From: JBAPRR01 sp049281195
GTDB lineage: Bacteria > Actinomycetota > Acidimicrobiia > Acidimicrobiales > CAVXTF01
Length of the DNA: 6,776 nucleotides
Direction of reading: 5' to 3'
Assembly (NCBI GenBank): GCA_049281195.1
Contig: JBAPRR010000105.1
Coordinates: 1 to 6,776, forward strand
The position numbers and the translations under genes are program-made. Below are positions 1-6,600 of this stretch, piece after piece. The notes beneath the pieces were generated by a model, which saw only the letters and a list, made by a program, of their open reading frames with translations, was not told where the DNA came from and searched no databases. The stretch's first letter is position 1; every line of letters begins with the position of its first letter.

Positions 1-130
1 GGCTCACTCTGTGGCAGCGTGGGCTCCCCCGGATCGAATTCCGGTACCGCTCCCCCTGGGGACCCTTCAGAACCAGGCGCTCCGAAGCCTTCCATTGCGA
101 GCCTCCGGGTCTCTCCTTATTGCTTCGGCG
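1..130. other. Non-coding flank downstream of SGNH hydrolase
   Basis: No gene can be supported in this stretch. It contains an 8-bp direct repeat GCTCCCCC (23-30 and 49-56). Between the copies is a short inverted repeat, CCGGA (29-33) / TCCGG (40-44) with a 6-nt loop. A weak TCCC/GGGA dyad lies at 51-62. None is followed by a T-run in the leftward direction, so I do not call an intrinsic terminator for the hydrolase gene. The right end of the stretch runs into a 14-bp tandem duplication at the hydrolase stop codon. Confidence 0.5.
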
Positions 131-146
131 TCATTGCTTCAGCGTC
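119..146. repeat. 14-bp tandem duplication over a stop codon
   Basis: Two adjacent 14-bp units, ATTGCTTCGGCGTC (119-132) and ATTGCTTCAGCGTC (133-146), differ at one base. The minus-strand stop codon of the SGNH hydrolase (TGA, 131-133) sits at the junction. Removing one unit would still give a protein ending in Lys-Gln-stop, with TAA instead of TGA. This looks like a recent small slippage duplication tolerated because it does not change the protein length. Confidence 0.8.
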
Positions 147-1087
147 AGGTGCCAGTGCGAAGCGATGGTGCTTATTACCGCTTGGGACAGGAGCTCCGCT
201 CCCGGGGTTTCGAGGTGCACGCCGTCAGGCGTTCGGATCGTCTGCTCCACGCCCGCGATCGGCAGAATCGACGTGAACTGGCCGCCCGGGGCAAGAACAG
301 GCGCAGACGACATGTAGAAGGCGCCGGGGTACTTCTGAGTCTGCTGTTCGAAGATCGAGTCGATCTGCTGCATCTCGGAGTTGAGCGAAGAATCTTGCAT
401 GGGAGGCATGCCTACCCATAGGACCCGCGCTCCGGCGGTAAGGCTCTCGGTGATCATCTGGTCGACCCGCTCGGTGTAGGCGCTGATCCACGGCCCGCTT
501 CCGAATGCAGCGGCTTCACCGTTCACGTCGAACCCCTGACCGTCGTTCGCACCGAGGAAGATCACGACGACCTCCGGGTGGGATGCGGCCAGGTCGCTCT
601 CGAGCTCTGTGGGCCAGTTGTAGTAGCCCTGGTTCGCGAGTCCGGTGTCCCCCACCGAATCCATGGCGATCGTTGCCACCCCGGTTTTCGGAAGATCGCT
701 CTGCAGCTGGAAGCCGAGATCCTCCCCGAGCGAGTCGCCTATCTCGAGGACGCGTAGCGGGTCGGCCGCCGTCGGCGTTGGGATTGCCGACAGGTTCCCA
801 TTGGGGTTCGTGGTTGATGTGGTCGTGGTGGGCTTGGCGGGTTTGGTGGTCGGGTCGCTCGAACCATCCTTCGACCCACCTGGAGTAGTCCCACCGGTGT
901 CCGCGGCGGTGCGCGGTTGGGTGGTGCTGCCGGGCTGCTTGTTGTGGGGCAACAGAACCACGACCGCAACTGCGACCACGATGACCAACCCGGTCACCGC
1001 CAAAGACAGCAACCGCCGGCGTTTCTTCCGCTGCAAGCGGAGTGCCTGGCGTGGCGGGTTTGGGCGGGAGGGATCAGTTGTGGTCAT
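131..1087 (-). CDS. Membrane-anchored SGNH/GDSL hydrolase (DUF459-like)
   Basis: A 318-residue protein of the SGNH hydrolase fold, a family of esterases, lipases and acyl-transferring or deacylating enzymes. Residues 1-25 are polar and end in a basic run (QRKKRRR). Residues 27-46 form one hydrophobic segment, read as a signal anchor. Residues 50-108 are a Thr/Pro/Gly/Ser-rich, mucin-like stalk. The catalytic domain spans about 110-318: block I is IGDSL with nucleophile Ser119, block III is GAND (179-182) with the oxyanion Asn181, and block V is DGVH with Asp288 and His291 completing the triad. This places the enzyme outside the cytoplasmic membrane, probably acting on an acylated glycan, lipid or cell-wall substrate; the real substrate is unknown. 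The start is supported by AGAGGAA (1090-1096) just upstream. It lies 71 nt after the XRE gene on the same strand. The family is firm; the DUF459 label is from resemblance only. Confidence 0.88.
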   Translation of the reverse strand: MTTTDPSRPNPPRQALRLQRKKRRRLLSLAVTGLVIVVAVAVVVLLPHNKQPGSTTQPRTAADTGGTTPGGSKDGSSDPTTKPAKPTTTTSTTNPNGNLSAIPTPTAADPLRVLEIGDSLGEDLGFQLQSDLPKTGVATIAMDSVGDTGLANQGYYNWPTELESDLAASHPEVVVIFLGANDGQGFDVNGEAAAFGSGPWISAYTERVDQMITESLTAGARVLWVGMPPMQDSSLNSEMQQIDSIFEQQTQKYPGAFYMSSAPVLAPGGQFTSILPIAGVEQTIRTPDGVHLETPGAELLSQAVISTIASHWHLTLKQ

Positions 1088-1089
1088 GG

Positions 1090-1096
1090 TTCCTCT
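1090..1096 (-). promoter_or_regulatory. Shine-Dalgarno of SGNH hydrolase gene
   Basis: On the minus strand AGAGGAA stands two bases before the ATG at 1087, with the AGAGG core about 4 nt from the start. The spacing is a little short, but it is the best match near this start and agrees with the position of the signal anchor. Confidence 0.5.
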
Positions 1097-1121
1097 GCTG
1101 CATGGGCGGTCACTCTACGTT

Positions 1122-1146
1122 CAAGAAAGCCGTCACAAAGTGCGGC
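1122..1146 (-). terminator. Possible weak terminator after XRE gene
   Basis: Read on the minus strand, GCCGCAC-TTT-GTG-A-CGGC forms a 7-bp stem with one bulged A and a 3-nt loop, followed by TTTCTTG. The tail is short and interrupted, so termination would be partial. It lies between the XRE stop (1159) and the hydrolase start (1087), so it could reduce read-through from the regulator into the hydrolase gene or be incidental. Confidence 0.3.
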
Positions 1147-1158
1147 AAGGATCGTTTT

Positions 1159-1509
1159 TCACCGTCGTTGATCACTACCCGTCGGCGGATTGAGGGGCTC
1201 GAAATCGATGACGAGCTCTGCTCCGAGGGCGCGGGCGATGCGATCCAGGCTCACCACTGTGGGTGCGACGAGGCCCTTCTCCAACCGTGCGATGGCCGGT
1301 TGGCTGGTGGCACACATCGCGGCCAAATCGGCCTGCGTCACGCCTGCTCTACGGCGCGCCGCTCGGACGGTGCTCCCGATCATGATCGAGGTGCGGGCCC
1401 GCTCGTAGCGGTTCCACGACTCGGCCGATGCCTTCCCGCCGGGGCGGGACGCGGACGGCTGCGGGCGAGAGCTCGATCGCCTGGGCGTCGCCCGGCGTTC
1501 GGTTGGCAT
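1159..1509 (-). CDS. XRE-family helix-turn-helix regulator
   Basis: A 116-residue DNA-binding protein. Residues 1-40 are Arg/Ser/Pro-rich and probably disordered. Residues 45-101 form a Cro/C1-type HTH: the first helix leads into AGVTQADLAAM (55-65), and the recognition region is TSQPAIARLEKG (68-79). The hydrophobic LDRIARALGAELVIDF stretch (88-103) resembles the C-terminal part of HigA/HipB-like antitoxins and small XRE repressors. The start at 1509 is the only ATG before Met43 (codon at 1383-1381). An in-frame stop lies upstream at 1554-1552, with no ATG, GTG or TTG between. No Shine-Dalgarno is visible for either start, but a -10-like box 7 nt before 1509 suggests a leaderless transcript. 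No toxin-like gene lies next to it, so I call it a solo regulator, probably repressing itself and perhaps the divergent operon. Confidence 0.8.
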   Translation of the reverse strand: MPTERRATPRRSSSRPQPSASRPGGKASAESWNRYERARTSIMIGSTVRAARRRAGVTQADLAAMCATSQPAIARLEKGLVAPTVVSLDRIARALGAELVIDFEPLNPPTGSDQRR

Positions 1510-1516
1510 ACCGGAG

Positions 1517-1522
1517 ATGATA
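1517..1522 (-). promoter_or_regulatory. -10-like box of XRE gene, leaderless arrangement
   Basis: On the minus strand TATCAT matches the TATAAT consensus at five of six bases and is separated from the ATG at 1509 by 7 nt (CTCCGGT). Transcription starting at the usual distance would begin at or next to the A of the start codon, which fits the missing Shine-Dalgarno. No good -35 element is visible at 17-18 nt spacing. Confidence 0.4.
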
Positions 1523-1542
1523 TTTCTTGGGCTGATATTTCT
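1518..1542. repeat. 10-bp direct repeat, candidate XRE operator
   Basis: TGATATTTCT occurs exactly at 1518-1527 and 1533-1542, a 15-bp period with a 5-bp spacer TGGGC. The repeat is AT-rich within GC-rich surroundings, begins 8 bp from the XRE start codon and overlaps its -10-like box. This is the position expected for an autoregulatory operator. Binding by the XRE protein is inferred from location only. Confidence 0.5.
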
Positions 1543-1556
1543 GTGGGATACCTACG

Positions 1557-1599
1557 GGTCATCCCTGCCCTGACCTGGGGCGCCTCGGCTCGTGACCGG
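1557..1599. promoter_or_regulatory. Cluster of three GGTCA half-sites
   Basis: GGTCA (1557-1561) and TGACC (1571-1575) form an inverted pair with a 9-bp spacer. TGACCTG (1571-1577) and TGACCGG (1593-1599) form a direct pair with a 22-bp period and one mismatch in seven. SARP activators are known to bind heptameric direct repeats spaced by multiples of about 11 bp just upstream of the -10 box, so the direct pair suits the C-terminal DNA-binding module of the operon's own regulator. The inverted pair could serve a different dimeric repressor. Both assignments are inference. Confidence 0.35.
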
Positions 1600-1608
1600 A
1601 TCTCGCCG

Positions 1609-1614
1609 TAGAGT
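1609..1614 (+). promoter_or_regulatory. Candidate -10 box of the three-gene operon
   Basis: TAGAGT matches TATAAT at four of six bases and starts 9 bp after the second TGACCGG heptamer, close to the roughly 8-bp spacing known at SARP-activated promoters. No -35 consensus is present at the matching position, which is expected at an activator-dependent promoter but is also what chance would give. A start near 1620 would leave a leader of about 60 nt before the aldolase gene. Confidence 0.25.
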
Positions 1615-1632
1615 TGGGAGGGTGCTCGGGCA

Positions 1633-1650
1633 TGGCGCCAAAGGGCGTCA
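1633..1650 (+). promoter_or_regulatory. Hairpin in operon leader
   Basis: TGGCGCC (1633-1639) pairs with GGCGTCA (1644-1650) through seven pairs, one of them G-U, with loop AAAG. It lies 21 nt before the Shine-Dalgarno of the aldolase gene and is not followed by a T-run, so it is not a terminator on the plus strand. It may stabilise the 5' end of the mRNA or take part in control with the next inverted repeat. Confidence 0.35.
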
Positions 1651-1661
1651 GCGGGCCTCGG

Positions 1662-1678
1662 TCCACCTGTCAGGAGGA
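1662..1678 (+). promoter_or_regulatory. Inverted repeat covering the aldolase Shine-Dalgarno
   Basis: TCCACCTG and CAGGAGGA flank a single T (1670) and are complementary except for an A-A mismatch. As RNA the arm can fold as CCT/AGG with a GTC loop plus TCC/GGA beyond the mismatch, which would bury the AGGAGG ribosome-binding sequence (1672-1677). As DNA it could be an operator dyad. The stem is short, so its effect is uncertain. Confidence 0.35.
1672..1677 (+). promoter_or_regulatory. Shine-Dalgarno deciding the aldolase start
   Basis: A perfect AGGAGG stands 5 nt before the ATG at 1683. It favours this start over the in-frame ATGs at 1614 and 1632, whose extra residues do not resemble the family and which have no comparable ribosome-binding site. 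Confidence 0.85.
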
Positions 1679-1682
1679 ACGG

Positions 1683-2462
1683 ATGGGTATTTCGATGGAG
1701 GAGATGATCAACAGGATCCCTGTGCCTCCCAAGTTCGACACGGTCGAGGAGGAACGCCAGCACCGCAAGGAGCGGCTCGCCGCCGCGTTCCGCCTCTTCT
1801 CCAAGTGCGGGTTCGACGAGGGGATCGCCGGGCACATCACGGCGAGGGATCCCGAGTTCACCGACTCCTTCTGGGTGAATCCCTTCGCCATGCACTTCAG
1901 CGAGATATGTGCATCTGATCTCATCCGCGTCGACGCCAACGGCGAAGTGGTGGAGGGCGAGCGGCCGGTGAACGTGGCCGCGTTCGCTATCCACTCGTCT
2001 GTGCACGCGGCACGTCCGGACGTAGTGGCAGCCGCGCACTCGCACTCTATTTACGGCAAATCGTGGTCGTCTCTGGCCAGACTCCTCGATCCCCTCACCC
2101 AGGATTCGTGTGCGTTCTATGGCGACCACTCGTTGTTCGACGACTTCACCGGTGTGGTCGTGGACCCGGACGAAGGCAAGCGGATCGCGGTCGCTCTGGG
2201 CGAGAACAAGGCGTGCATCCTCCGCAACCACGGTCTACTCACGGTCGGACATTCCGTCGACGAAGCCGCATGGTGGTTCATCACCATGGAGCGCACCTGC
2301 CAGGCGCAGCTGCTCGCTGAGGCCGCCGGAAAGACCCGCCTGATCGACGAGGACGATGCCCAGCTCACCGCAACCCAGGTGGGCGGTCACTACGTCGGTT
2401 GGCTGAACTTTCAGCCTCTCTATAGCCGGATCGTGCGCGAACAGCCCGATCTGCTGGACTGA
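1683..2462 (+). CDS. Class II aldolase/adducin-family protein
   Basis: A 259-residue cytoplasmic protein of the class II aldolase/adducin fold, a family of metal-dependent sugar-phosphate aldolases, epimerases, decarboxylases and related proteins. Visible family marks are GIAGHITARDPE (47-58) in the N-terminal substrate-loop region, RPDVVAAAHSHS (111-122) with metal ligands His119 and His121, and RNHGLLTVG (181-189) with the third ligand His183. The acidic catalytic residue that fuculose-phosphate aldolase has four residues before the conserved His of the preceding helix (Glu73 in FucA) is Ala100 here (AAFAIH). So the metal site is present but classical aldol cleavage is doubtful; that Ala is, as far as I know, common in the broad group annotated only as class II aldolase/adducin. 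It is the first gene of the operon, 15 nt before the monooxygenase. I infer a role on an oxygenated carbonyl or hydroxy-acid intermediate made by the monooxygenase; the substrate is unknown. Confidence 0.87.
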   Translation: MGISMEEMINRIPVPPKFDTVEEERQHRKERLAAAFRLFSKCGFDEGIAGHITARDPEFTDSFWVNPFAMHFSEICASDLIRVDANGEVVEGERPVNVAAFAIHSSVHAARPDVVAAAHSHSIYGKSWSSLARLLDPLTQDSCAFYGDHSLFDDFTGVVVDPDEGKRIAVALGENKACILRNHGLLTVGHSVDEAAWWFITMERTCQAQLLAEAAGKTRLIDEDDAQLTATQVGGHYVGWLNFQPLYSRIVREQPDLLD

Positions 2463-2477
2463 GGTCGGTTCGCACAC

Positions 2478-3674
2478 ATGAAGAGCAGGATGCGTTTCGG
2501 GACCTTTCTGGCGCCCTTTCACCCGGTCGGTCAGAACCCAACGCTTTCTTTAGAGCGCGACATCGAGCTGATTGTCCGTCTCGACGAGCTCGGCTTCGAC
2601 GAAGCCTGGATCGGCGAGCACCACTCGGCCGGTTTCGAGATCATCGCATCACCCGAGGTGTTCATCGCCACTGTCGCCGGGCGTACGAAAAACATCAGGC
2701 TCGGCACCGGCGTCAGCTCACTCCCCTACCACCACCCGCTGATGCTTACCGATCGCATGGTCCTGCTCGACCATCTGACCCGCGGCCGCATCATGATGGG
2801 AGTGGGTCCCGGAGCTCTTCCTTCGGACGCGTTCATGATGGGCATCGACCCCATGAAGCAGCGCGAAATGATGGAGGAGTCCCTCGAGGCGATACTCGCA
2901 CTGCTGGACGGATCGGGCCTCGTCACCCGGGAATCTTCATGGTTCACCTTGCGTGATGCGAGGACTCAGCTCCGCCCGTACACGGATCCTCGCTTCGAGA
3001 TTGCCGTTGCCGCGCAGGTTTCTCCCGCCGGGCCGCGTGCGGCGGGACGATTCGGGCTCTCACTGCTTTCTATCGGAGCCACCTCGGTCGGTGGCTTTGA
3101 CATTCTCGGAAGTCACTGGCAGGTGATGGAGGAAAGGGCCGAGGAATTCGGCACCTCCGTAGACCGCAAGAATTGGCGGCTGGTCGGACCAATGCATCTC
3201 GCGGAGACCGAGGAGCAGGCTCGGGCCGACGTGGAGTTCGGGCTCAGACAGTGGATCGATTACTTCGAACGCGTAGCGGCTCTTCCGCTGGCGCCGCAAT
3301 CACTGCACGTAGAGGAGATGGTCGACGCCATCAACAACACCGGCTTCGCCGTAGTCGGAACACCGGAGATGGCGATCGCCCAGATCGAGCGGATCCAGCA
3401 ACAGTCAGGCGGCTTCGGCACTTTTCTGCTCATGGCTCACGAGTGGGCGGATCGCGAAGAGACGCTTAATTCATACGAGCTGTTCGCCCGTGAGGTGATG
3501 CCGAGGTTCCAGGGTTCTATGGAGTCGCTCACCTCCTCGCGGGACTGGGCCGCAGAGCACCGTCCGGATTTCATCGGAGCTGCAGGCGGCGCGGTCCTGC
3601 AGGCGATCCAGGATCATCACGAAGAGCGCAACGCCAAAAAGGCGGCACTAGCAGGCGAAGCCGTTTCGGACTGA
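2478..3674 (+). CDS. Luciferase-like flavin-dependent monooxygenase (limonene monooxygenase-like)
   Basis: A 398-residue (beta/alpha)8-barrel protein of the bacterial luciferase-like monooxygenase (LLM) family. These enzymes use reduced FMN from a separate reductase and O2 to oxygenate organic substrates in the cytoplasm. Marks in order: MRFGTFLAPFHP (5-16), DEAWIGEHHSAG (41-52) with the His pair at the position of the LuxA active-site His, RLGTGVSSLPYHHPL (74-88), LDHLTRGRIMMGVGPGALPSD (97-117) lining the flavin phosphate region, and VSPAGPRAAGRFG (181-193). Length and motifs match proteins widely annotated as limonene 1,2-monooxygenase in actinobacteria, but that name rests on few characterised members and should not be taken as the substrate. 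The C-terminal 35 residues are charged and variable. The start at 2478 has only a weak GAGGT (2461-2465) overlapping the previous stop; ATG 2490 is an alternative. No flavin reductase gene is visible here, so FMNH2 would have to come from elsewhere. Confidence 0.88.
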   Translation: MKSRMRFGTFLAPFHPVGQNPTLSLERDIELIVRLDELGFDEAWIGEHHSAGFEIIASPEVFIATVAGRTKNIRLGTGVSSLPYHHPLMLTDRMVLLDHLTRGRIMMGVGPGALPSDAFMMGIDPMKQREMMEESLEAILALLDGSGLVTRESSWFTLRDARTQLRPYTDPRFEIAVAAQVSPAGPRAAGRFGLSLLSIGATSVGGFDILGSHWQVMEERAEEFGTSVDRKNWRLVGPMHLAETEEQARADVEFGLRQWIDYFERVAALPLAPQSLHVEEMVDAINNTGFAVVGTPEMAIAQIERIQQQSGGFGTFLLMAHEWADREETLNSYELFAREVMPRFQGSMESLTSSRDWAAEHRPDFIGAAGGAVLQAIQDHHEERNAKKAALAGEAVSD

Positions 3675-3683
3675 CGAACGTGC

Positions 3684-3690
3684 GGGGGGA
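3684..3690 (+). promoter_or_regulatory. Shine-Dalgarno supporting a TTG start
   Basis: GGGGGGA ends 8 nt before the TTG at 3699. With the in-frame stop at 3672-3674 and no ATG or GTG before codon 29, this makes TTG the only initiator that preserves the conserved N-terminal VPRP segment of the regulator. Confidence 0.6.
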
Positions 3691-3698
3691 TCGGATCT

Positions 3699-6600
3699 TT
3701 GGGCCGGCGGGAAGGTAGAGCTCAAGCGCTAGTCCCACGGCCCTCCGGCTACGTACCGCGCGGCCGTCTGATCGAGTCGCTCATGTCCAGCCACCTCGGC
3801 GTGGTCGAGGCCGGGGCAGGTTACGGAAAATCGGTCCTGGCGAGACAGTTCGAGCGCCACCTCGGTGTGGCAGCTGCGGTGCTCCCACTCGACCAGCGTG
3901 ACGACCATCCCGACATATTCGTGTCTTCACTCGGGCGCGCACTTCACGCAGCCAAGTTGTCGGACCTTGCCGCGGCGACAGACGTGAACGACTCCGTCGG
4001 GGGCATCGATCGGTTTCTCGGCGCGCTGGTCGAGACCTCCACGCCGTTGCTCGTCATCGTGGACGACGCTCACCACCTCACCTGTCAGGATGTTGCGGCT
4101 CTCGTACTCAGGTTGGCGCGGCGAATCTCCCGTCCTCACCGGATGCTGATCACGGCTCGCAAGCTCTCCCCGGAGCTCGAGGCGTTGCGGACGATCGCCA
4201 CCACCGCCTATCTGGACACCACTTCCCTCCAGTTCACGCTCGAGGAGGCAACAGAGCTTCTTCAGATCCACCTCAACCGGGAACCGTCCAAGCGGGAGGC
4301 TCGCGTCGTGCTCGAGGCGTCGAATGGATGGGCGACCGCTCTGGTACTCGCTGCAACCTCGGGCGTCGCTTCAGGTCCGGACGGCGACGCCTCACCTGCC
4401 GTCACCGAAGGTGATCCCATCGCACAATGGCTGCGGGCGATCAGTGGTCAGCTCGACATCCACGAACTAAGAGGCATCGTGCAGGTCGCGCACCTGCCGA
4501 TGCTGACGGCGGACGTGGTTGGTGTGTCCAGCGGAATCAGTGGCCTTTTCGACCGGATGGTCGAAGTGGGAGTTCCTCTGGCTCGCATGCCCTCGGGATG
4601 GTGGGAGATGCCGGATCCGGTTTCGGCGTACTTCCGCGGCTTGGGTCCGTTCGAGTCGGAGACAGCGTTTCGGGTCGCTCCCGTTTACGAGCATTCGGGA
4701 GCGCCGCTCGTTGCGATCAGAACCCTCCTCCGGGCCGGTCTCGATTCAGACGCGGCGAGCATTCTGGCGGAGATGACGCCGGCAAAAGTGGAAGACGTAG
4801 GACTGGCCACGCTGCGCGACATCACCGATGAGTTGTCGGAAGAAGCGGTGAACGCTCACCCGTTGGTGCTGTTGCACACCGCTCGTGTCGCCGAGACGGT
4901 GCACAGGTCCGACATCAGAACAGCAGCGCTCGAACGTGCCGGCGCCATCATCGGCGACGGCAGAGGGCGTGGTGATGGTCCGTGCCTGAAGCGCCAGATC
5001 GAAGCGGAGCGGGCACGCGACCTGGTGTGGGACGAGCGAACGCGTGCCGAAGCGAAGGAGATGGCGGCCTCGGTGGTCGAAGACGCCGCAGTCGACGAGG
5101 TGACGGCGAAGCTACGAGCGCTCGACGTGCTCGGGAGGTTGGCTTCGTGGTTCAGTCCCGAAGGCCCGAAGCCCGAAGCGGAGCGGCTGCTCGAGGAATC
5201 GGCCAGGCTGGCAGACAAGATCGGACAACGGACGTGGAGAGCGCAGGCGCTGATCGCTCTTGCCATGGGCTTCTACTTCGGATTGTGCCGATTCGATCGG
5301 GCCCTTTTCACCATCGACGAGGTGCTGGGGCAACTTCCGGCCCGCAGCCGTTATCGCGCGCTGGTGCAGAGCTTCAGGGGTGACGTCCTTGTCGAGCTCG
5401 GCAGGTATGCCGAAGCCGAGGCCAGCATCGACGAGATGCGCGAGATCGGTCAGGCCTGCCGCGAGGAATGGGCGCTCGCTTACGCATGCTGGACCGAAGC
5501 TGAGCTGGCCTCTTACATGGGTGACAGAGAACGGACAGTCAAAGCAGTGCTCGAAGCAGAATCGCATCGCGACGTTTGGTACGAGGAGGCCTCGGGCGTC
5601 GAGTTCCTTGCATGCGTGTCGGACTACCTAGACCGCGCCGGGGAGCACGAGATGGCGATGAAATACCTGGCCCGGGCGCAAGTGAGGATGGCCGGTTGCG
5701 AGCGACCGGTGAGGGTGTTCGAAGCAGCGATCCTCGCCCGTTCCGGTGATCCCGAGGTTGCTGGCAGGATCATTGACGCACTGATCGCCGACGAGAAGAT
5801 CCGCCTCGAGCCGCAGGAGTTGTGGCCGGTACTGCTGCTGCGTGCTTACGCCGCGCTACGACGCAATGATCCTGATACCGGGCGTCTGGCGGCAGCGGCG
5901 TTCGACACCTGCCGGAATCTCGGTCATCCCGATGGCCCGTTGCTCCGTGAACGGGTCGCTTCCGAGGCCCTCCTCCCCTACGCCATCGAAGCCGGATCAA
6001 CAGCTGCGACCGCCCTGGCCCAGCAGTCCGGTGGCCTCACTATCTCTTTATTGGGAACATTCGAGTTGAGAAGGGGCGGAAAGCTCGTTTCCCTCCCCCC
6101 GGGCCGACCGGCGCGGGCGGTGCGTGCCGTCGCTTCGGCCGGTGGCCGGATGCACTCAGAAGAGCTCCTGGAGCTGTTGTGGCCTGACGCGGACTTAGAA
6201 GGGGGTCGCAACAGGCTCAGGAACCTGCTGAGCAGGCTGAAGGTGGCCTCTGGCGAAGTTCTGATCCGCGATCAGGAGTTCGTGGTCCTTGTCACCGGCA
6301 CGGTCTGTGACATCATCGTTTTCGAGGCGCAGGCGGTCGATGCGATGCGCGCCCAATCACTCGGGGACCATGCTGCGGCCGCGGGGATTGCACGAAAAGC
6401 ATTGCCTCTTTATCGCGGCGACCTCCTGACGGATGACCGAATGGAGTGGTGGTCGATAGGTCCACGCGAACGTTTGAGGAACCGCTACCTGGAGCTGCTA
6501 GATCTACTGGCGACCGACTCAGAAAGACGGGGCGAGATCGACGAAGCGGTACGACTCCTCCAGCGCGCCACAGAGGTGGAGCCTTACGACGAAGGTCGCT

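Noticed and set aside
29..48. tRNA T-arm-like or vector-like segment (GATCGAATTCCGGTACC contains EcoRI and KpnI sites)
   Set aside because: No acceptor stem, D-arm or anticodon arm fits around it on either strand, and there is no further polylinker or vector sequence, so both a tRNA and a cloning scar are unsupported.
645..1193. 182-codon open frame on the plus strand opposite the SGNH hydrolase
   Set aside because: The opposite strand has a clear catalytic triad and signal anchor; this frame only mirrors the Thr/Pro stalk as a low-complexity Val/Gly/Trp run.
1518..1542. Direct repeat as a binding site of the SARP-type regulator
   Set aside because: The 15-bp period does not match the roughly 11- or 22-bp spacing known for SARP heptamers, and the location favours the XRE gene.
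1042..1611. 189-codon open frame on the plus strand over the XRE gene and divergent region
   Set aside because: It lies antisense to the recognised XRE HTH protein, shows no family motif and covers the promoter region; treated as a shadow.
1614..1682. N-terminal extension of the aldolase from the ATG at 1614
   Set aside because: A perfect AGGAGG stands 5 nt before the ATG at 1683, and the extra 23 residues have no family likeness and overlap the candidate promoter.
1380..2231. 283-codon open frame on the minus strand, antisense to the aldolase gene
   Set aside because: It overlaps two well-supported genes, is rich in Arg/His/Gly without any recognisable motif, and is the expected shadow of a high-GC coding sequence.
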